A stretch of DNA of 64,000 nucleotides from Brevibacterium sp. (lineage in GTDB: Bacteria > Actinomycetota > Actinomycetes > Actinomycetales > Brevibacteriaceae). The position numbers were made by a program, and so were the translations under genes. The DNA lies in contig NZ_JAPSIB010000004.1 of the NCBI RefSeq assembly GCF_031179145.1, positions 158,125 to 222,124 of the forward strand. Direction: 5' to 3'. The notes under the pieces are model-generated. The model was not told where the DNA came from. It worked only from the letters and a program-made list of their open reading frames with translations, and ran no database searches. Shown here in pieces: positions 53,133 to 62,483 of this stretch. Each line of letters starts with the position of its first letter. Position 1 is the first letter of the stretch.

Positions 53133-54587
53133 TCAGGCCAGCTTCTCTCCGGCGGTCTCCCGCGTGAGAAGGGCCATCAGCGTCACCGCCACGATCACGA
53201 GCAGTCCCGTGAGGACGAAGGTCACAGTCAATCCGAGCACCGGCCACATGAATGCGCCGAAGACGAGCGGAGCGATGCCGGTCGCCACCCGCGATGCCGC
53301 CGAGGCCCAGCCGAAACCGGAGCCGCGCAGCCGGGTCGGGTACAGCTCGGAGACATAGGTGTAGAGAGTCGGGATCGCGATCTGAACGACCAGTCCGAAG
53401 GCGATGATGCTGATCCGAGCGGCCCAACTCAGCTCGGCGCCGGAGGCCTCGATGAACACGGCGACGCCGACGAGAAGAACACCGGAGAGCAGCGCCGAGA
53501 CGCCGAGGACCCACTTGCGACCGAAGCGTTCGACCACGAGAGCCGAGACCACCACGCCGAGGATGCCGACGGCCGTCATCGACCCGGTGACCAGGAATGC
53601 GGCCTGATCGCCCATGCCCTGCTTCTTGAGGATCCCCGGCAGCCAGATCAGGGCGGCGTAATAGACGAGCAGCACCGACACGAACAGAGCCCAGGAGACG
53701 AGAGTCGTTCTGGCCGAGTGCCGCCACAGCTGCACCAACTGTCCGCTCCCGGCGCGCAGCTGAGCGTTCGCCGAGGTGGCCGCCGCATCGGTCGCCTCCG
53801 CCGAGGTGGTCCCCGCCGCCGATTCCCTCGCCCCGGCCTGCGACTCCTCGTCGGCGGCCGCTGCAGGCAGATCATGGGTCCAGGTGTCCACCTCGGCGCC
53901 GGTGCGCTCAACGAGCTTCGCAATCACGGCGTCGGCCTCGGCATACCTGCCCACGGACGCGAGGTAGAGCGGTGACTCGGGGATGCCGAACCGCACGGCG
54001 ACGGTGAGCAGAGCCGGGACGATCATGACGAGCATGATCAGGCGCCAGTCCCCCACTCCGAGCAGCCAGGCGGAGACGAAGGCGCACAGCGAGGCGCCGA
54101 TGGGCCACCAGCCGTCCATGGCGGTGAGCACGCGGCCCCGGTGCCTGCTCGGTGTGAACTCACCGACCAGCGCGTAGTCGACGGGTATGCACCCGCCGAG
54201 ACCGAACCCGGCGAGGAACCGGAACACGATGAACCACGCGAAGTCCGGCGAGAATGCGCCGGCCACGGTGAAGACCGAGAAGACGAGGAGGGTGAGGGTG
54301 AATGCCTTCTTGCGCCCGACGACGTCGGCGATGCCTCCCCAGATGAACGCGCCCAACGCCATGCCGATGAGGTTGGCGGTCGCGATCCACGCCGCCTGCC
54401 CGACGGACAGATCCCAGTAGTCGCTCAGCAGCGGGATGAGGAACCCGTTGAGGGCGACGTCCCAGGCATCGAACATGAACCCGAGTCCGCCGATGAGGAA
54501 GATGGCTCCCTGGGTGTTCCATTTCCACGGAAGGTTGGCGAGAACCTCTGAAGCTGTCGGCGTGGTTGCCGCGGTCGTAGTAGGCAC
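53133..54587 (-). CDS. MFS transporter (metabolite:H+ symporter type)
   Basis: A twelve-helix transporter of 484 residues. The first part matches sugar/organic acid symporters: GFMFDAWDVALNGFLIPLL in helix 1, WGGIADVVGRKKAF in loop 2-3, and FLAGFGLGGCIPVDYALVGEF. A hydrophilic loop (about residues 225-275) in the middle is Ala/Thr-rich. Substrate unknown; aromatic acids, niacin or sugars are candidates. Confidence 0.88.
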   Translation of the reverse strand: MPTTTAATTPTASEVLANLPWKWNTQGAIFLIGGLGFMFDAWDVALNGFLIPLLSDYWDLSVGQAAWIATANLIGMALGAFIWGGIADVVGRKKAFTLTLLVFSVFTVAGAFSPDFAWFIVFRFLAGFGLGGCIPVDYALVGEFTPSRHRGRVLTAMDGWWPIGASLCAFVSAWLLGVGDWRLIMLVMIVPALLTVAVRFGIPESPLYLASVGRYAEADAVIAKLVERTGAEVDTWTHDLPAAAADEESQAGARESAAGTTSAEATDAAATSANAQLRAGSGQLVQLWRHSARTTLVSWALFVSVLLVYYAALIWLPGILKKQGMGDQAAFLVTGSMTAVGILGVVVSALVVERFGRKWVLGVSALLSGVLLVGVAVFIEASGAELSWAARISIIAFGLVVQIAIPTLYTYVSELYPTRLRGSGFGWASAASRVATGIAPLVFGAFMWPVLGLTVTFVLTGLLVIVAVTLMALLTRETAGEKLA

Positions 54588-54653
54588 GCGTCCACTTTAC
54601 CGCATTTAGCGCAGTTACGCGCAAAATGGGCGCCGGACGGCGCGCGGCACGGG

Positions 54654-54688
54654 CCGGGGTCGACGGTCCGAAAGACCGTCGACCCCGG
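54654..54688 (-). terminator. Perfect 15-bp hairpin after the aminotransferase gene
   Basis: CCGGGGTCGACGGTC (54654-54668) and GACCGTCGACCCCGG (54674-54688) pair perfectly around CGAAA. It lies downstream of the minus-strand aminotransferase gene and upstream of the next minus-strand gene, so it probably terminates the former. No T-tract. Confidence 0.7.
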
Positions 54689-54743
54689 AAGCTTCGAACG
54701 ACCGACCAGCCCCGAAGCCGTCGTCGGCTTCCGAGCTCGGGTC

Positions 54744-55835
54744 TCAGGCCAGGCGGACCAGCCAGTTGTTCGTGTCCTCGACGCGACCGTACTGGATGTC
54801 GAGGAGCGTCTTGCGGAATTCCATCGCCTTCTCGCCCGGCTCGTCGCCATGATCGATCGTGAAGTCAGGGCTGACGATCCGCCCGATCGGAGTGATCACG
54901 GCCGCCGTGCCGCAGGCGAACGCCTCGACGATGTCACCGTTGGCCGCGCCTTCGCGCCATTCGTCGATCGTGATGCGACGCTCCTCCGGCTCGAGCCCCA
55001 ACTGCGGGGCCAGGTCGAGCAGCGAGCGGCGGGTGACGCCGTCGAGGATCGAGTCGCTGAGCGCCGGGGTGAGCAGTCGGTCGTCCTTGGTCACGAGCAT
55101 GAGGTTCATGCCGCCGAGCTCTTCGACGTACCTGTTCTCCTCGGCATCGGTGAACAGCACCTGCTGGCAGCCCTGCGCAGCTGCTTCGTTCTGCGCCACG
55201 AGGGAGGCGGCGTAGTTGCCGCCGCACTTGGCGAATCCGGTGCCGCCGTGGCCGGCGCGCTTGAGGTTCTGGGACAGCCAGATCGAGACCGGCTTGATGC
55301 CGCCCGGGAAGTAGGGGCCGGCCGGGCAGGCGATGACGTAGTAGTCGACTTCATGGCTCGCCCTGACTCCGAGGAACCGCTCCGAGGCGATCATGAAGGG
55401 GCGCAGGTACAGGCTCGACTCGTCGGCATCTGCTCCGGGGGTCGGCACCCACTCCTGGTCGACGGCGACCAGGGCCTTGAGTGACTCGACGAAGTCGTCT
55501 TCGGGAAGCTGCGGCAGCGCGAGTCGCTCGGCGGAGCGGTTGATGCGTGCGGCATTGCGCTCTGGCCGGAAGGTCCAGACCGAGCCGTCCGCGTGCCGGT
55601 AGGCCTTGAGGCCTTCGAAGATCTCCTGGGCGTAGTGGAAGACCGCAGCTGCGGGGTCGAGCTGCAGCGGAGCATAAGGCCGGACCTCATGGGCCTGCCA
55701 ACCATCGTCGATGGTGTAGCGGACGTGCGCCATGTGGTCGGTGAAGTAGAGCCCGAAACCGGGGTTCTTCTTGATGTTCTCGCGCACCAGCTCGGGTTGC
55801 GGCTGGATGTTCTTCAGAACGGCAAACTTATGCAT
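54744..55835 (-). CDS. ilvE: Branched-chain amino acid aminotransferase
   Basis: A PLP-dependent class IV aminotransferase that makes leucine, isoleucine and valine from their keto acids. FHYAQEIFEGLKAYRHADG, RMN-type NAARINRSAERLALP, the PLP lysine region KRAGHGGTGFAKCGGNYAAS and EELGGMNLMLV are typical. The ATG at 55835 has GAGAAAAGAG just upstream; GTG at 55868 would add 11 residues. It follows leuB on the same strand with a hairpin between. Confidence 0.93.
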   Translation of the reverse strand: MHKFAVLKNIQPQPELVRENIKKNPGFGLYFTDHMAHVRYTIDDGWQAHEVRPYAPLQLDPAAAVFHYAQEIFEGLKAYRHADGSVWTFRPERNAARINRSAERLALPQLPEDDFVESLKALVAVDQEWVPTPGADADESSLYLRPFMIASERFLGVRASHEVDYYVIACPAGPYFPGGIKPVSIWLSQNLKRAGHGGTGFAKCGGNYAASLVAQNEAAAQGCQQVLFTDAEENRYVEELGGMNLMLVTKDDRLLTPALSDSILDGVTRRSLLDLAPQLGLEPEERRITIDEWREGAANGDIVEAFACGTAAVITPIGRIVSPDFTIDHGDEPGEKAMEFRKTLLDIQYGRVEDTNNWLVRLA

Positions 55836-55881
55836 CAGAACTCTTTTCTCATTTGTGATGAGTGACACTTGTAGATTAAGC

Positions 55882-55914
55882 CATCACCCCGGCGCACCTC
55901 GCACCGGGGTGATG
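55882..55914 (-). terminator. Hairpin between leuB and the aminotransferase gene
   Basis: CATCACCCCGG (55882-55892) pairs perfectly with CCGGGGTGATG (55904-55914), loop 11 bases. It could end the leuB transcript or act as an attenuator upstream of the aminotransferase gene. Confidence 0.6.
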
Positions 55915-55987
55915 AGGGATCGCCGAGGTGATCGCGCCGTCCCAGCGACAGAGTGATCGACAACCCGGCGCCGAGGCGCTCGCCGCC

Positions 55988-57025
55988 TCAGCCCAGGCGT
56001 GCAGCGATCGCGTCGCCCACCTCGGCGGTGGTCCGCCTCTCATCGCCGCGAGCGGCCAGGTCCGCTTCGACGGCGGCCTCGATGGACTTCGCCACGACGT
56101 CGAGCCCGAGGTGGGAGGCCATGAGGGCGCCTGAGAGAATCGAGGCCGTGGGGTCGGCGATCTGCTGGCCGGCGATGTCGGGAGCCGATCCGTGGATCGG
56201 CTCGAACAGGCTCGGCGCCGTCCCTTCGACGTTGAGGTTGCCCGAGGCAGCCAGGCCTATGCCTCCGGTGACCGCTGCCGCGAGGTCGGTGAGGATGTCA
56301 CCGAAGAGGTTGTCGGTGACGATGACGTCATAGCGGGACGGATCGGTGACCATGTAGATGGTGCAGGCGTCGGTGTGCTCGTAGTTGACGGCCACCTCGG
56401 GGAACTCCGTGCCGACCTTCTCGACCACGCGTCGCCACAGGTGACCGGCATGGACCATGACGTTGTGCTTGTGGACGTAGGTGAGCTTCTTGTTCCGCGC
56501 CTGCGCCCGCTCGAAGGCATCGCGGACGGCGCGCTCGACGCCGTACCAGGTGTTGACCGAGACCTCGGTCGCGACCTCGTGCACGGTGTCGGTGCGCACG
56601 GATCCGCCCATCCCCGTGTAGGACCCCTCGGTGCCTTCGCGGACGACGACGAAGTCGATCTCTCCCGGGTTCGCGAGCGGGCTGGTGATGCCGGAGAACA
56701 GCTTCGCCGGCCGCAGGTTGACGGCGTGGCCTAGACCGAAGCGCATCTTGAGGATGACGCCGCGCTCGAGGACTCCTGAGGGTACGCTCGGGTCGCCGCA
56801 GGCGCCGAAGAAGATCGCATCGTGGCTGCGCAGCGATTCGAGCTCATCGTCGGTGAGTGTTTCGCCGGTCTCGTGCCAGCGCTTGGCGCCGACCTCGTAG
56901 TCGGTGAGCGCGAGCTCCACGGGTTCGCCGGAGACCTCGATCGCTCGCTTGAGCACCTTGAGACCCTCGGGGACGACTTCCGTGCCGATTCCATCGCCGG
57001 GCATGACCGCAATTGAGAACTTCAT
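55988..57025 (-). CDS. leuB: 3-isopropylmalate dehydrogenase
   Basis: Oxidises and decarboxylates isopropylmalate in leucine synthesis. The beginning [15 protein letters not shown], the substrate site [13 protein letters not shown], and the metal site [19 protein letters not shown] are diagnostic of the isocitrate/isopropylmalate dehydrogenase family. I chose the ATG at 57025; a GTG two codons earlier is possible. The 259 bases to the next (divergent) gene hold no gene that I can see. Confidence 0.93.
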   Translation of the reverse strand: MKFSIAVMPGDGIGTEVVPEGLKVLKRAIEVSGEPVELALTDYEVGAKRWHETGETLTDDELESLRSHDAIFFGACGDPSVPSGVLERGVILKMRFGLGHAVNLRPAKLFSGITSPLANPGEIDFVVVREGTEGSYTGMGGSVRTDTVHEVATEVSVNTWYGVERAVRDAFERAQARNKKLTYVHKHNVMVHAGHLWRRVVEKVGTEFPEVAVNYEHTDACTIYMVTDPSRYDVIVTDNLFGDILTDLAAAVTGGIGLAASGNLNVEGTAPSLFEPIHGSAPDIAGQQIADPTASILSGALMASHLGLDVVAKSIEAAVEADLAARGDERRTTAEVGDAIAARLG

Positions 57026-57284
57026 GGTCACAGACTAGAACTCATCTCACCATGTAACCAGACCGTCTTACATAGCGGAATCTCCGTCGCTCTGAGCGAA
57101 GAGGCGTCAATGGTCATGAGCATTCTCCCATGGCCTTCGTGAGGGGCTGCCTCGTGGGAGGGTGCGCTGCGGCGGCGAAACCGCCCGCGCGGCGCGCGCC
57201 TCCCCGAGGATAATGATGACAGGGATCAGCGCTTGAGTTCGCTCAGAGTGTGAACTTTCCCGGGCCGCTCGACGTGGAGGGGAC

Positions 57285-57947
57285 ATGGAGGACGATCGGG
57301 CCGACGGCGGCCCATCGAGAACGGCAGATGTGCCACCGGTCGCTCACCCGCGCATTGACGTCAACGGCTCCCCTGCGGACGGCACCGGCTCCCCTGCAGA
57401 CGGCACCGGCTCACCGGCGGACGGCGCCGGCTCACACCCGGATCCCGCCGGTCGGGCCGAGGCTTTGCGTGGTCTTCACGATCGCTATGCCGTGGTGCTG
57501 TGGCGCTACGTCGTCTCTCTCGCCCATCATCCTGCGGACGCCGATGACATTGTGCAGGAGACCCTGCTCCGGGCGTGGCGTTCTCCCGGTCTCCTCGAGG
57601 AGGACCCCGGTGAGGTCCGCGGCTGGCTCTTCACCGTCGCCCGGCACCTCGTCATCGATGCCACTCGCAGCGCCCACAGCCGGCATGAGTCCGCGAACGC
57701 CGAGGTGGACGAAGAGGTCACAGAGGACAGGGTCGAGCGGCTCTTCGACGAGATGCTGATCACCGACGCCCTGGCGAGCCTGTCCGCACACCACCGGGAG
57801 GTCATCGTGCGCTCCTTCTATGGGGGCAGCAGCACCCTTGAAATGGCGCTTGAGCTCGGCATCCCCGAAGGCACGGTCAAATCGCGGCTCCATTACGGGC
57901 TGCGAGCTCTGCGCCTGGCAGTTCAGGAACGAGGGGTGACACGATGA
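57285..57947 (+). CDS. ECF-type RNA polymerase sigma factor
   Basis: A 220-residue sigma factor. Region 2 is LHDRYAVVLWRYVVSLAHHPADADDIVQETLLRAWR; region 4 is SLSAHHREVIVRSFYGGSSTLEMALELGIPEGTVKSRLHYGLRAL, the -35-recognising helix-turn-helix. An unusual N-terminal extension of about 50 residues carries three in-frame SPADGTG repeats. The ATG follows GGAGGGG. Its last codons overlap the anti-sigma gene (ATGA), as in other sigma/anti-sigma pairs. Confidence 0.9.
   Translation: MEDDRADGGPSRTADVPPVAHPRIDVNGSPADGTGSPADGTGSPADGAGSHPDPAGRAEALRGLHDRYAVVLWRYVVSLAHHPADADDIVQETLLRAWRSPGLLEEDPGEVRGWLFTVARHLVIDATRSAHSRHESANAEVDEEVTEDRVERLFDEMLITDALASLSAHHREVIVRSFYGGSSTLEMALELGIPEGTVKSRLHYGLRALRLAVQERGVTR
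57366..57428 (+). repeat. Three 21-bp in-frame units in the sigma factor gene
   Basis: Three contiguous units encode GSPADGT, GSPADGT and GSPADGA. They lie before the start of sigma region 2 and are not expected to touch DNA or polymerase. Confidence 0.85.
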
Positions 57948-58879
57948 GCGGGCACGAGACCTTCCGCGAGTGGGACGCCGCCTACCTCCTCGGCGCACTC
58001 ACGGCGAAAGACCGCCGCGCTTTCGAAAACCACCTCGAGACATGCGCACAGTGTCGCGCCTCGGTGGGAGAGCTCTCGCCCCTGCCCGGTCTCCTCGCCC
58101 GCATTCGACCGCAGTCGGATCTCACCCTTCCACCGGAGCCGGCTCCCACGGACGGCGCAGCGGCTGCCGACCGTTCCGAGCCGGCGGAGGCGGACCGCGA
58201 GGATTGGAGCGCCGAGCCGAAGCGCGATGACCTCGCCGAGGCGGACCCCCCTTCGCACCGCCCTCCGAAGCGCGGCATTCTCACACTCTCGGCGCTGGCC
58301 GCGGTCATCGTGCTCGTCCTCGCCATCGTCATCCCCACGGCGATCCTCGATCGGAACGAGGTCCCCGCGCCCACGGAGTCGTCTGCGGCAGTCGAGCCGA
58401 CCGGGGCGACCAAGACGGTCACCGTGGCCCTTGCTCCGGTCGAGGACCGCGGAGCCGGCGATGTCCCTGACTACGGAGAGGGTGTCCCGGACTACAGAGA
58501 GGGCGACACCGCGGGGGGCAGCGGCACAGACCAGGCTGGGCAGATGAGCGTGAAGGTCGAACTCGAATCCGTCGCCTGGGGCACCCGCCTGAGCATCGTT
58601 TGCGAATACCCGCCCACCAGTTCCGCGCCGAACAGTTCCCCGCCCGCCGGTCATTCACCCGACAGTTTCCCGCCGAGTTCCGTGCCCGCCTACGGACTCA
58701 TCCTCACCGACGACACGGGTGCTGCGCGGGAGGTCTCCACCTGGTCCGCCGTTCCGGGCAGGACCATCGACCTCACCGCCTCGACCGCCCTCGAGCTCGA
58801 CGACATCTCCGAGCTGACCGTGGTCACCTCTGCGGGTGCACCTCTGCTCACCGCGACCCTGCCCCCACCCGAACGCTGA
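57944..58879 (+). CDS. Membrane anti-sigma factor with zinc-binding N terminus
   Basis: The N-terminal anti-sigma domain has the zinc motif HLETCAQC (HxxxCxxC), as in ZAS proteins that bind and silence ECF sigma factors. A hydrophilic linker leads to a membrane helix (LTLSALAAVIVLVLAIVIP) and a 190-residue outside domain, with a repeat of VPDY. The final codons (PPPER stop) form the first unit of a 32-base tandem repeat. Overlap with the sigma gene ensures coupled synthesis. Confidence 0.9.
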   Translation: MSGHETFREWDAAYLLGALTAKDRRAFENHLETCAQCRASVGELSPLPGLLARIRPQSDLTLPPEPAPTDGAAAADRSEPAEADREDWSAEPKRDDLAEADPPSHRPPKRGILTLSALAAVIVLVLAIVIPTAILDRNEVPAPTESSAAVEPTGATKTVTVALAPVEDRGAGDVPDYGEGVPDYREGDTAGGSGTDQAGQMSVKVELESVAWGTRLSIVCEYPPTSSAPNSSPPAGHSPDSFPPSSVPAYGLILTDDTGAAREVSTWSAVPGRTIDLTASTALELDDISELTVVTSAGAPLLTATLPPPER

Positions 58880-58947
58880 AGCACGCAGCTCCGCCCGCAC
58901 CCGAACGCTGAAGCACGCAGCTCCGCCCCCACCCGAACGCTGAAGCA
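58866..58947 (+). repeat. 32-bp tandem units spanning the anti-sigma stop codon
   Basis: Units start at 58866, 58898 and 58930 (exact 32-base period, last one partial), each beginning CACCCGAACGCTGAAG. The first includes the last codons and TGA of the anti-sigma gene; the copies lie downstream and keep the TGA. The rest of the gap to 59087 shows nothing else. Confidence 0.85.
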
Positions 58948-59087
58948 GTCGAAGCGGGCCTCGAAATCATTCAGCCGCGGATTGAACCCTCAGCCCAGTG
59001 GCCTCGTGGTCGAAGCAGAGGACGCACCCGGTGCGATTCCGACCATCCGCTGCCGGTGATCAGGGTGCTGGATCAGGAGGTAGGACC

Positions 59088-59633
59088 ATGTCCATCACAC
59101 GAATGGTCGGCGTCGCGGCGGCCACGCTCGCGCTGCTCTCGGCCGCGGCTTGCTCCGGCACAGGTGGTGGCGGCGACGACGGAGGCGGTCCGGGAGGGTA
59201 TGGAGCCCCCGCCTCCCCGGATTCGAGCCCGGAGTCGAGCGCGGAGACGAGTGCAGATTCGAGTGCCGCGCCCACCGAGGCGACGGCGGGACTCGCCACA
59301 GCCGAGAGCGAATTCGGCACGATCGTCGTCGACGCACGGGGAATGACGATCTACCAGTTCGACAAGGACGAACCGGGCTCGGGCACGTCGACCTGCGCGG
59401 GAGAGTGCGCGCAGAAATGGCCGGCGGTCACCGGCGGAGACGCTCCGGAGCTCGACGGAATCACCGGGACAGTCGACACGATCACCGGCGTCGACGGCCA
59501 ACCGCAGCTCACCCTCAACGGCTGGCCGCTGTATCACTTCGCCGGCGACACTGCCCGGGGCGACGTCAATGGCCAAGGCGTCGGAGAGGTGTGGTGGGTG
59601 CTCACCCCCGCCGGGGAGCCGATCCGAAACTGA
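59088..59633 (+). CDS. COG4315-type secreted lipoprotein
   Basis: A 181-residue lipoprotein with the lipobox SAAAC, a Ser/Ala/Gly-rich linker and two short repeats of unknown function (PF03640-like): FGTIVVDARGMTIYQFDKDE with STCAGECAQKWPAV, and LTLNGWPLYHFAGD with GVGEVWWVLTPAG. The ATG at 59088 has AGGAGG upstream. Location just after the sigma/anti-sigma pair suggests it is a target of that sigma factor or part of its sensing system (inference). Confidence 0.88.
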   Translation: MSITRMVGVAAATLALLSAAACSGTGGGGDDGGGPGGYGAPASPDSSPESSAETSADSSAAPTEATAGLATAESEFGTIVVDARGMTIYQFDKDEPGSGTSTCAGECAQKWPAVTGGDAPELDGITGTVDTITGVDGQPQLTLNGWPLYHFAGDTARGDVNGQGVGEVWWVLTPAGEPIRN

Positions 59634-59784
59634 AGCGACATGCACCTCGTCGTCGGCGCGAATACAATGGTCATGGGCGCTCGACCCCGATCGCCCACGA
59701 CCGCGCCCAACCGTTTTCAGCCACCTCCGTGCTGGCGGAGGCCGACGCTGGGCCGCGACAGGAAACCGACGTGGAAGAGGACAA

Positions 59785-60636
59785 TTGACAGAGACCATCC
59801 GCAATCAGCGAGCCGCCTCCCTGCCGGCCAAGCTGTCCCGATCCTGGCTCTTGGTCAACGCGGCGAAAGAGGAGCTGTTCGCACCGGCTCAGGCGTCGGA
59901 ATCGGACTCCGTCATCTTCGACCTCGAAGCCTCCGTCGCCGAGGACAAGAAGCTCACCGCCCGCGACAACGTCGTGCGCGCCCTCGATTCCGGCATGTCG
60001 GCATGGGTGCGCATCAACAAGATGGACTCGGAGTTCTGGGACGACGACCTCAAGTCGATCGCCATGCTCCCCGGTCTGCGCGGCGTCATGCTGCCCGAGA
60101 CCGAACGTCCCGAACAGGTCTCCTACACGGCGATGCGGGCGAAGGCCGGCCTCCCCGTCATCGCGCTGCTCGAGTCCGCCCGCGGAGTGGAGAACGCGAC
60201 CAAGATCGCCGAGGCGCCGGGCACTTTCCGTCTCGCCTTCGGCACCAATGACTTCCGCAAGGACACCGGTTTCTCCGACGACCCGATGGCACTGGCCTAT
60301 GCTCGCTCCCGCCTGACGATCGCCTCCCGCATGGGCGGCCTGCCCGGCGCGATCGACGGACCCTCCGCCGCCGACGCCACCGATGAGCAGGTCCGCAAGG
60401 ACGCCGATGTCACTCACATGATGGGCATGACCGGCAAGCTCGTCCTCAACCTCGACCAGGTCAACACCCTCAACGACGCCATGTCGCCGAGCGAGGACGA
60501 ACGCTCCTGGGCACGCCAGATGCTCCAGGCGGCCGAAGGCGGCTCGGAGATCACGGACGGCTCCTACCTGCCGCGTCTCACCCGTGCGAAGAAGATCGCC
60601 TCCCTGGCCGACACCTACGGACTCTGGAACGCCTGA
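59785..60636 (+). CDS. HpcH/HpaI aldolase / CitE-like lyase
   Basis: A 283-residue TIM-barrel protein of the CoA-ester lyase family (CitE, malyl-CoA lyase). RSWLLVNAAKEELFAPA, the metal-site SVIFDLEASVAEDKK, VMLPETERPEQ and LLESARGVENATKIA are typical. I place the start at TTG 59785 with GAAGAGG seven bases upstream; no ATG precedes the conserved part in frame without extending into the previous gene. The gene is followed by a strong terminator. Substrate unknown. Confidence 0.85.
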   Translation: MTETIRNQRAASLPAKLSRSWLLVNAAKEELFAPAQASESDSVIFDLEASVAEDKKLTARDNVVRALDSGMSAWVRINKMDSEFWDDDLKSIAMLPGLRGVMLPETERPEQVSYTAMRAKAGLPVIALLESARGVENATKIAEAPGTFRLAFGTNDFRKDTGFSDDPMALAYARSRLTIASRMGGLPGAIDGPSAADATDEQVRKDADVTHMMGMTGKLVLNLDQVNTLNDAMSPSEDERSWARQMLQAAEGGSEITDGSYLPRLTRAKKIASLADTYGLWNA

Positions 60637-60656
60637 GCCCGCCGGGACAGGACGTC

Positions 60657-60690
60657 GAAGCGCCCCGCACGATTTCGTGCGGGGCGCTTC
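60657..60690 (+). terminator. Strong bidirectional terminator
   Basis: GAAGCGCCCCGCACGA (60657-60672) pairs perfectly with TCGTGCGGGGCGCTTC (60675-60690). It lies between the convergent lyase and serA genes and could stop transcripts from both sides. Confidence 0.85.
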
Positions 60691-60708
60691 GTCTGTGCAG
60701 CCTGCGAG

Positions 60709-62301
60709 TCAGTCTTCGCTCAGCGACACGGAGCCGAATGACGAGGCGTTGATCGCTCCGGCCACGGCCTTGAGCACCTCGTCCGGGACAGCGGAGTCGA
60801 CCGCCATGACGGAGAGCGCGTCGGTGCCCTTCGCCGACCGCGAGACCTGCATGCCGGCGATGTTGACGTCGTTGGCGCCCAGCGCCTGACCCAGCTGACC
60901 GATGACGCCGGGACGATCCTCGTATCGGAAGATGAGGAGGTTGTCGGTGAGTTCGATCTCGAGGTCGAAGCCACTCACCTCGGTGAGCTTCTGCACGAGC
61001 TTCGGCCCGGTCACCGTTCCCGCCACAGAGATCTGCTGCCCCTCGGCAGTGGTCGCGGTCAGCCGCGTGATGTTGCGGAAGGATTCGCAGTAGGGGTCGG
61101 TGGTGAGCTCGACCCCGATGCCTCGCTCCTCGGCGAGCAGCGGGGCGTTGACGTAGGACACCTGATCGGACACGACGTCCTTGAACAGGCCCTTGAGGGC
61201 GGAGAGCTTGAGGACGGACACGTCCTTGTCCGCGATCTCACCGTTGACCTCGACCTTGAAATGGGTCAGCGAGGACGGGGCGAGAGCACTGACGACGCGG
61301 CCGAGGCGCTCGGCCAGCGGGATGCCCGGACGGACGTCCTCGTGGATGGCTCCACCCGCGACGTTGACGGCGTCGGGGACGAGCTCACCGGCGAGGGCCT
61401 TGCGCACGGACTTGGCCACTGCCACGCCCGCCTTCTCCTGCGCCTCGGCGGTGGACGCCCCCAGGTGCGGGGTGACATTGACGGAGTCGAGGTCCATCAG
61501 CGTCGAATGCTCGGGCGGCTCGACGTTCCAGACGTCGATGCCCGCGCCGCCGATGTGCCCGGAGGCGATCGCTTCGGCCAGTGCCTCCTCGTCGATGATC
61601 CCGCCGCGAGCGACGTTGACGAACCGGGCGCCGGGTTTCGCGATCGCGAACTCCTCGGCGCTGATCATCCCGATCGTCTCGGGGGTCTTGGGCATGTGCA
61701 CGGTGACGAAGTCGGACACCGCGAGCAAGCCGGGCAGGTCCATGACCTCGACACCCATCTGCGCGGCGCGCGCCTGGGTGATGTAGGGGTCGTAGCCGAC
61801 CAGGCGCATCCCGAAGGACTTCGCGCGCTCGGCGACGAGACCGCCGATGCGGCCCAGCCCGATGATGCCCAGCGTCTTCTCGTAGAGCTCCACACCGGTG
61901 TACTTCGAGCGGTTCCACTCCCCCGCCTTGAGCGAGGTGTTCCCCGCGCCGAGGTAGCGGGCAGAGGCGAGGATATGCGCCATCGTCAGCTCGGCGGCGG
62001 AGATGATGTTCGAGGTGGGTGCGTTGACGACCATGACACCCGCCGAGGTGGCGGCTGGGACGTCGACGTTGTCGAGTCCGACTCCGGCCCGGGCGATGAC
62101 CTTGAGGTTCTTCGCCGCAGCAATCGCCTCGGCGTCCACTTGGGTCGCCGAACGGACCAGGATGGCGTCGGCGTCGACGATGGCTTCCAGGAGCTGGGAG
62201 CGGTCAGCACCATCGGTGTGGCGGACCTCGAAGTCGCCTCCGAGCGCGTCGAGGGTGGCCGGCGAGAGTTTTTCGGCGATGAGCACGATGGGCTTGGGCA
62301 C
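60709..62301 (-). CDS. serA: D-3-phosphoglycerate dehydrogenase
   Basis: First enzyme of serine synthesis. The NAD motif is GIIGLGRIGGLVAERAK, the catalytic region includes NVARGGIIDEEALAEAI and TPHLGASTAEAQEKAG, and the C terminus has the ASB and ACT domains (RPGVIGQLGQALGANDVNIAG), the actinobacterial long form. I chose the GTG at 62301 because AGGAGGAA lies seven bases upstream; the longer frame from 62346 contains that site inside it. This gives 530 residues, the expected length. Confidence 0.94.
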   Translation of the reverse strand: MPKPIVLIAEKLSPATLDALGGDFEVRHTDGADRSQLLEAIVDADAILVRSATQVDAEAIAAAKNLKVIARAGVGLDNVDVPAATSAGVMVVNAPTSNIISAAELTMAHILASARYLGAGNTSLKAGEWNRSKYTGVELYEKTLGIIGLGRIGGLVAERAKSFGMRLVGYDPYITQARAAQMGVEVMDLPGLLAVSDFVTVHMPKTPETIGMISAEEFAIAKPGARFVNVARGGIIDEEALAEAIASGHIGGAGIDVWNVEPPEHSTLMDLDSVNVTPHLGASTAEAQEKAGVAVAKSVRKALAGELVPDAVNVAGGAIHEDVRPGIPLAERLGRVVSALAPSSLTHFKVEVNGEIADKDVSVLKLSALKGLFKDVVSDQVSYVNAPLLAEERGIGVELTTDPYCESFRNITRLTATTAEGQQISVAGTVTGPKLVQKLTEVSGFDLEIELTDNLLIFRYEDRPGVIGQLGQALGANDVNIAGMQVSRSAKGTDALSVMAVDSAVPDEVLKAVAGAINASSFGSVSLSED

Positions 62302-62383
62302 AGATTCCTCCTGTTGGGTCTGGGACATGTCCATCTTATGAGACATCTCCCCGACCTTCTCGAAGTCTCAGATCTTGGGAATC

Positions 62384-62399
62384 GTCCGAGCAGTCGGAC
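62384..62399. promoter_or_regulatory. Palindrome upstream of serA
   Basis: GTCCGA-GCAG-TCGGAC, a perfect 6+6 inverted repeat 83 bases before the serA start, has the size of a repressor or activator site. No known consensus is claimed. Confidence 0.3.
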
Positions 62400-62483
62400 A
62401 ATCGGGCTGCGGACCCCTGAGATGGCCGCGGGGTCCTAGGATGGCCCCGGGCTACCGGCGCGGCAGCGGGTTCCTCGGGTGGT

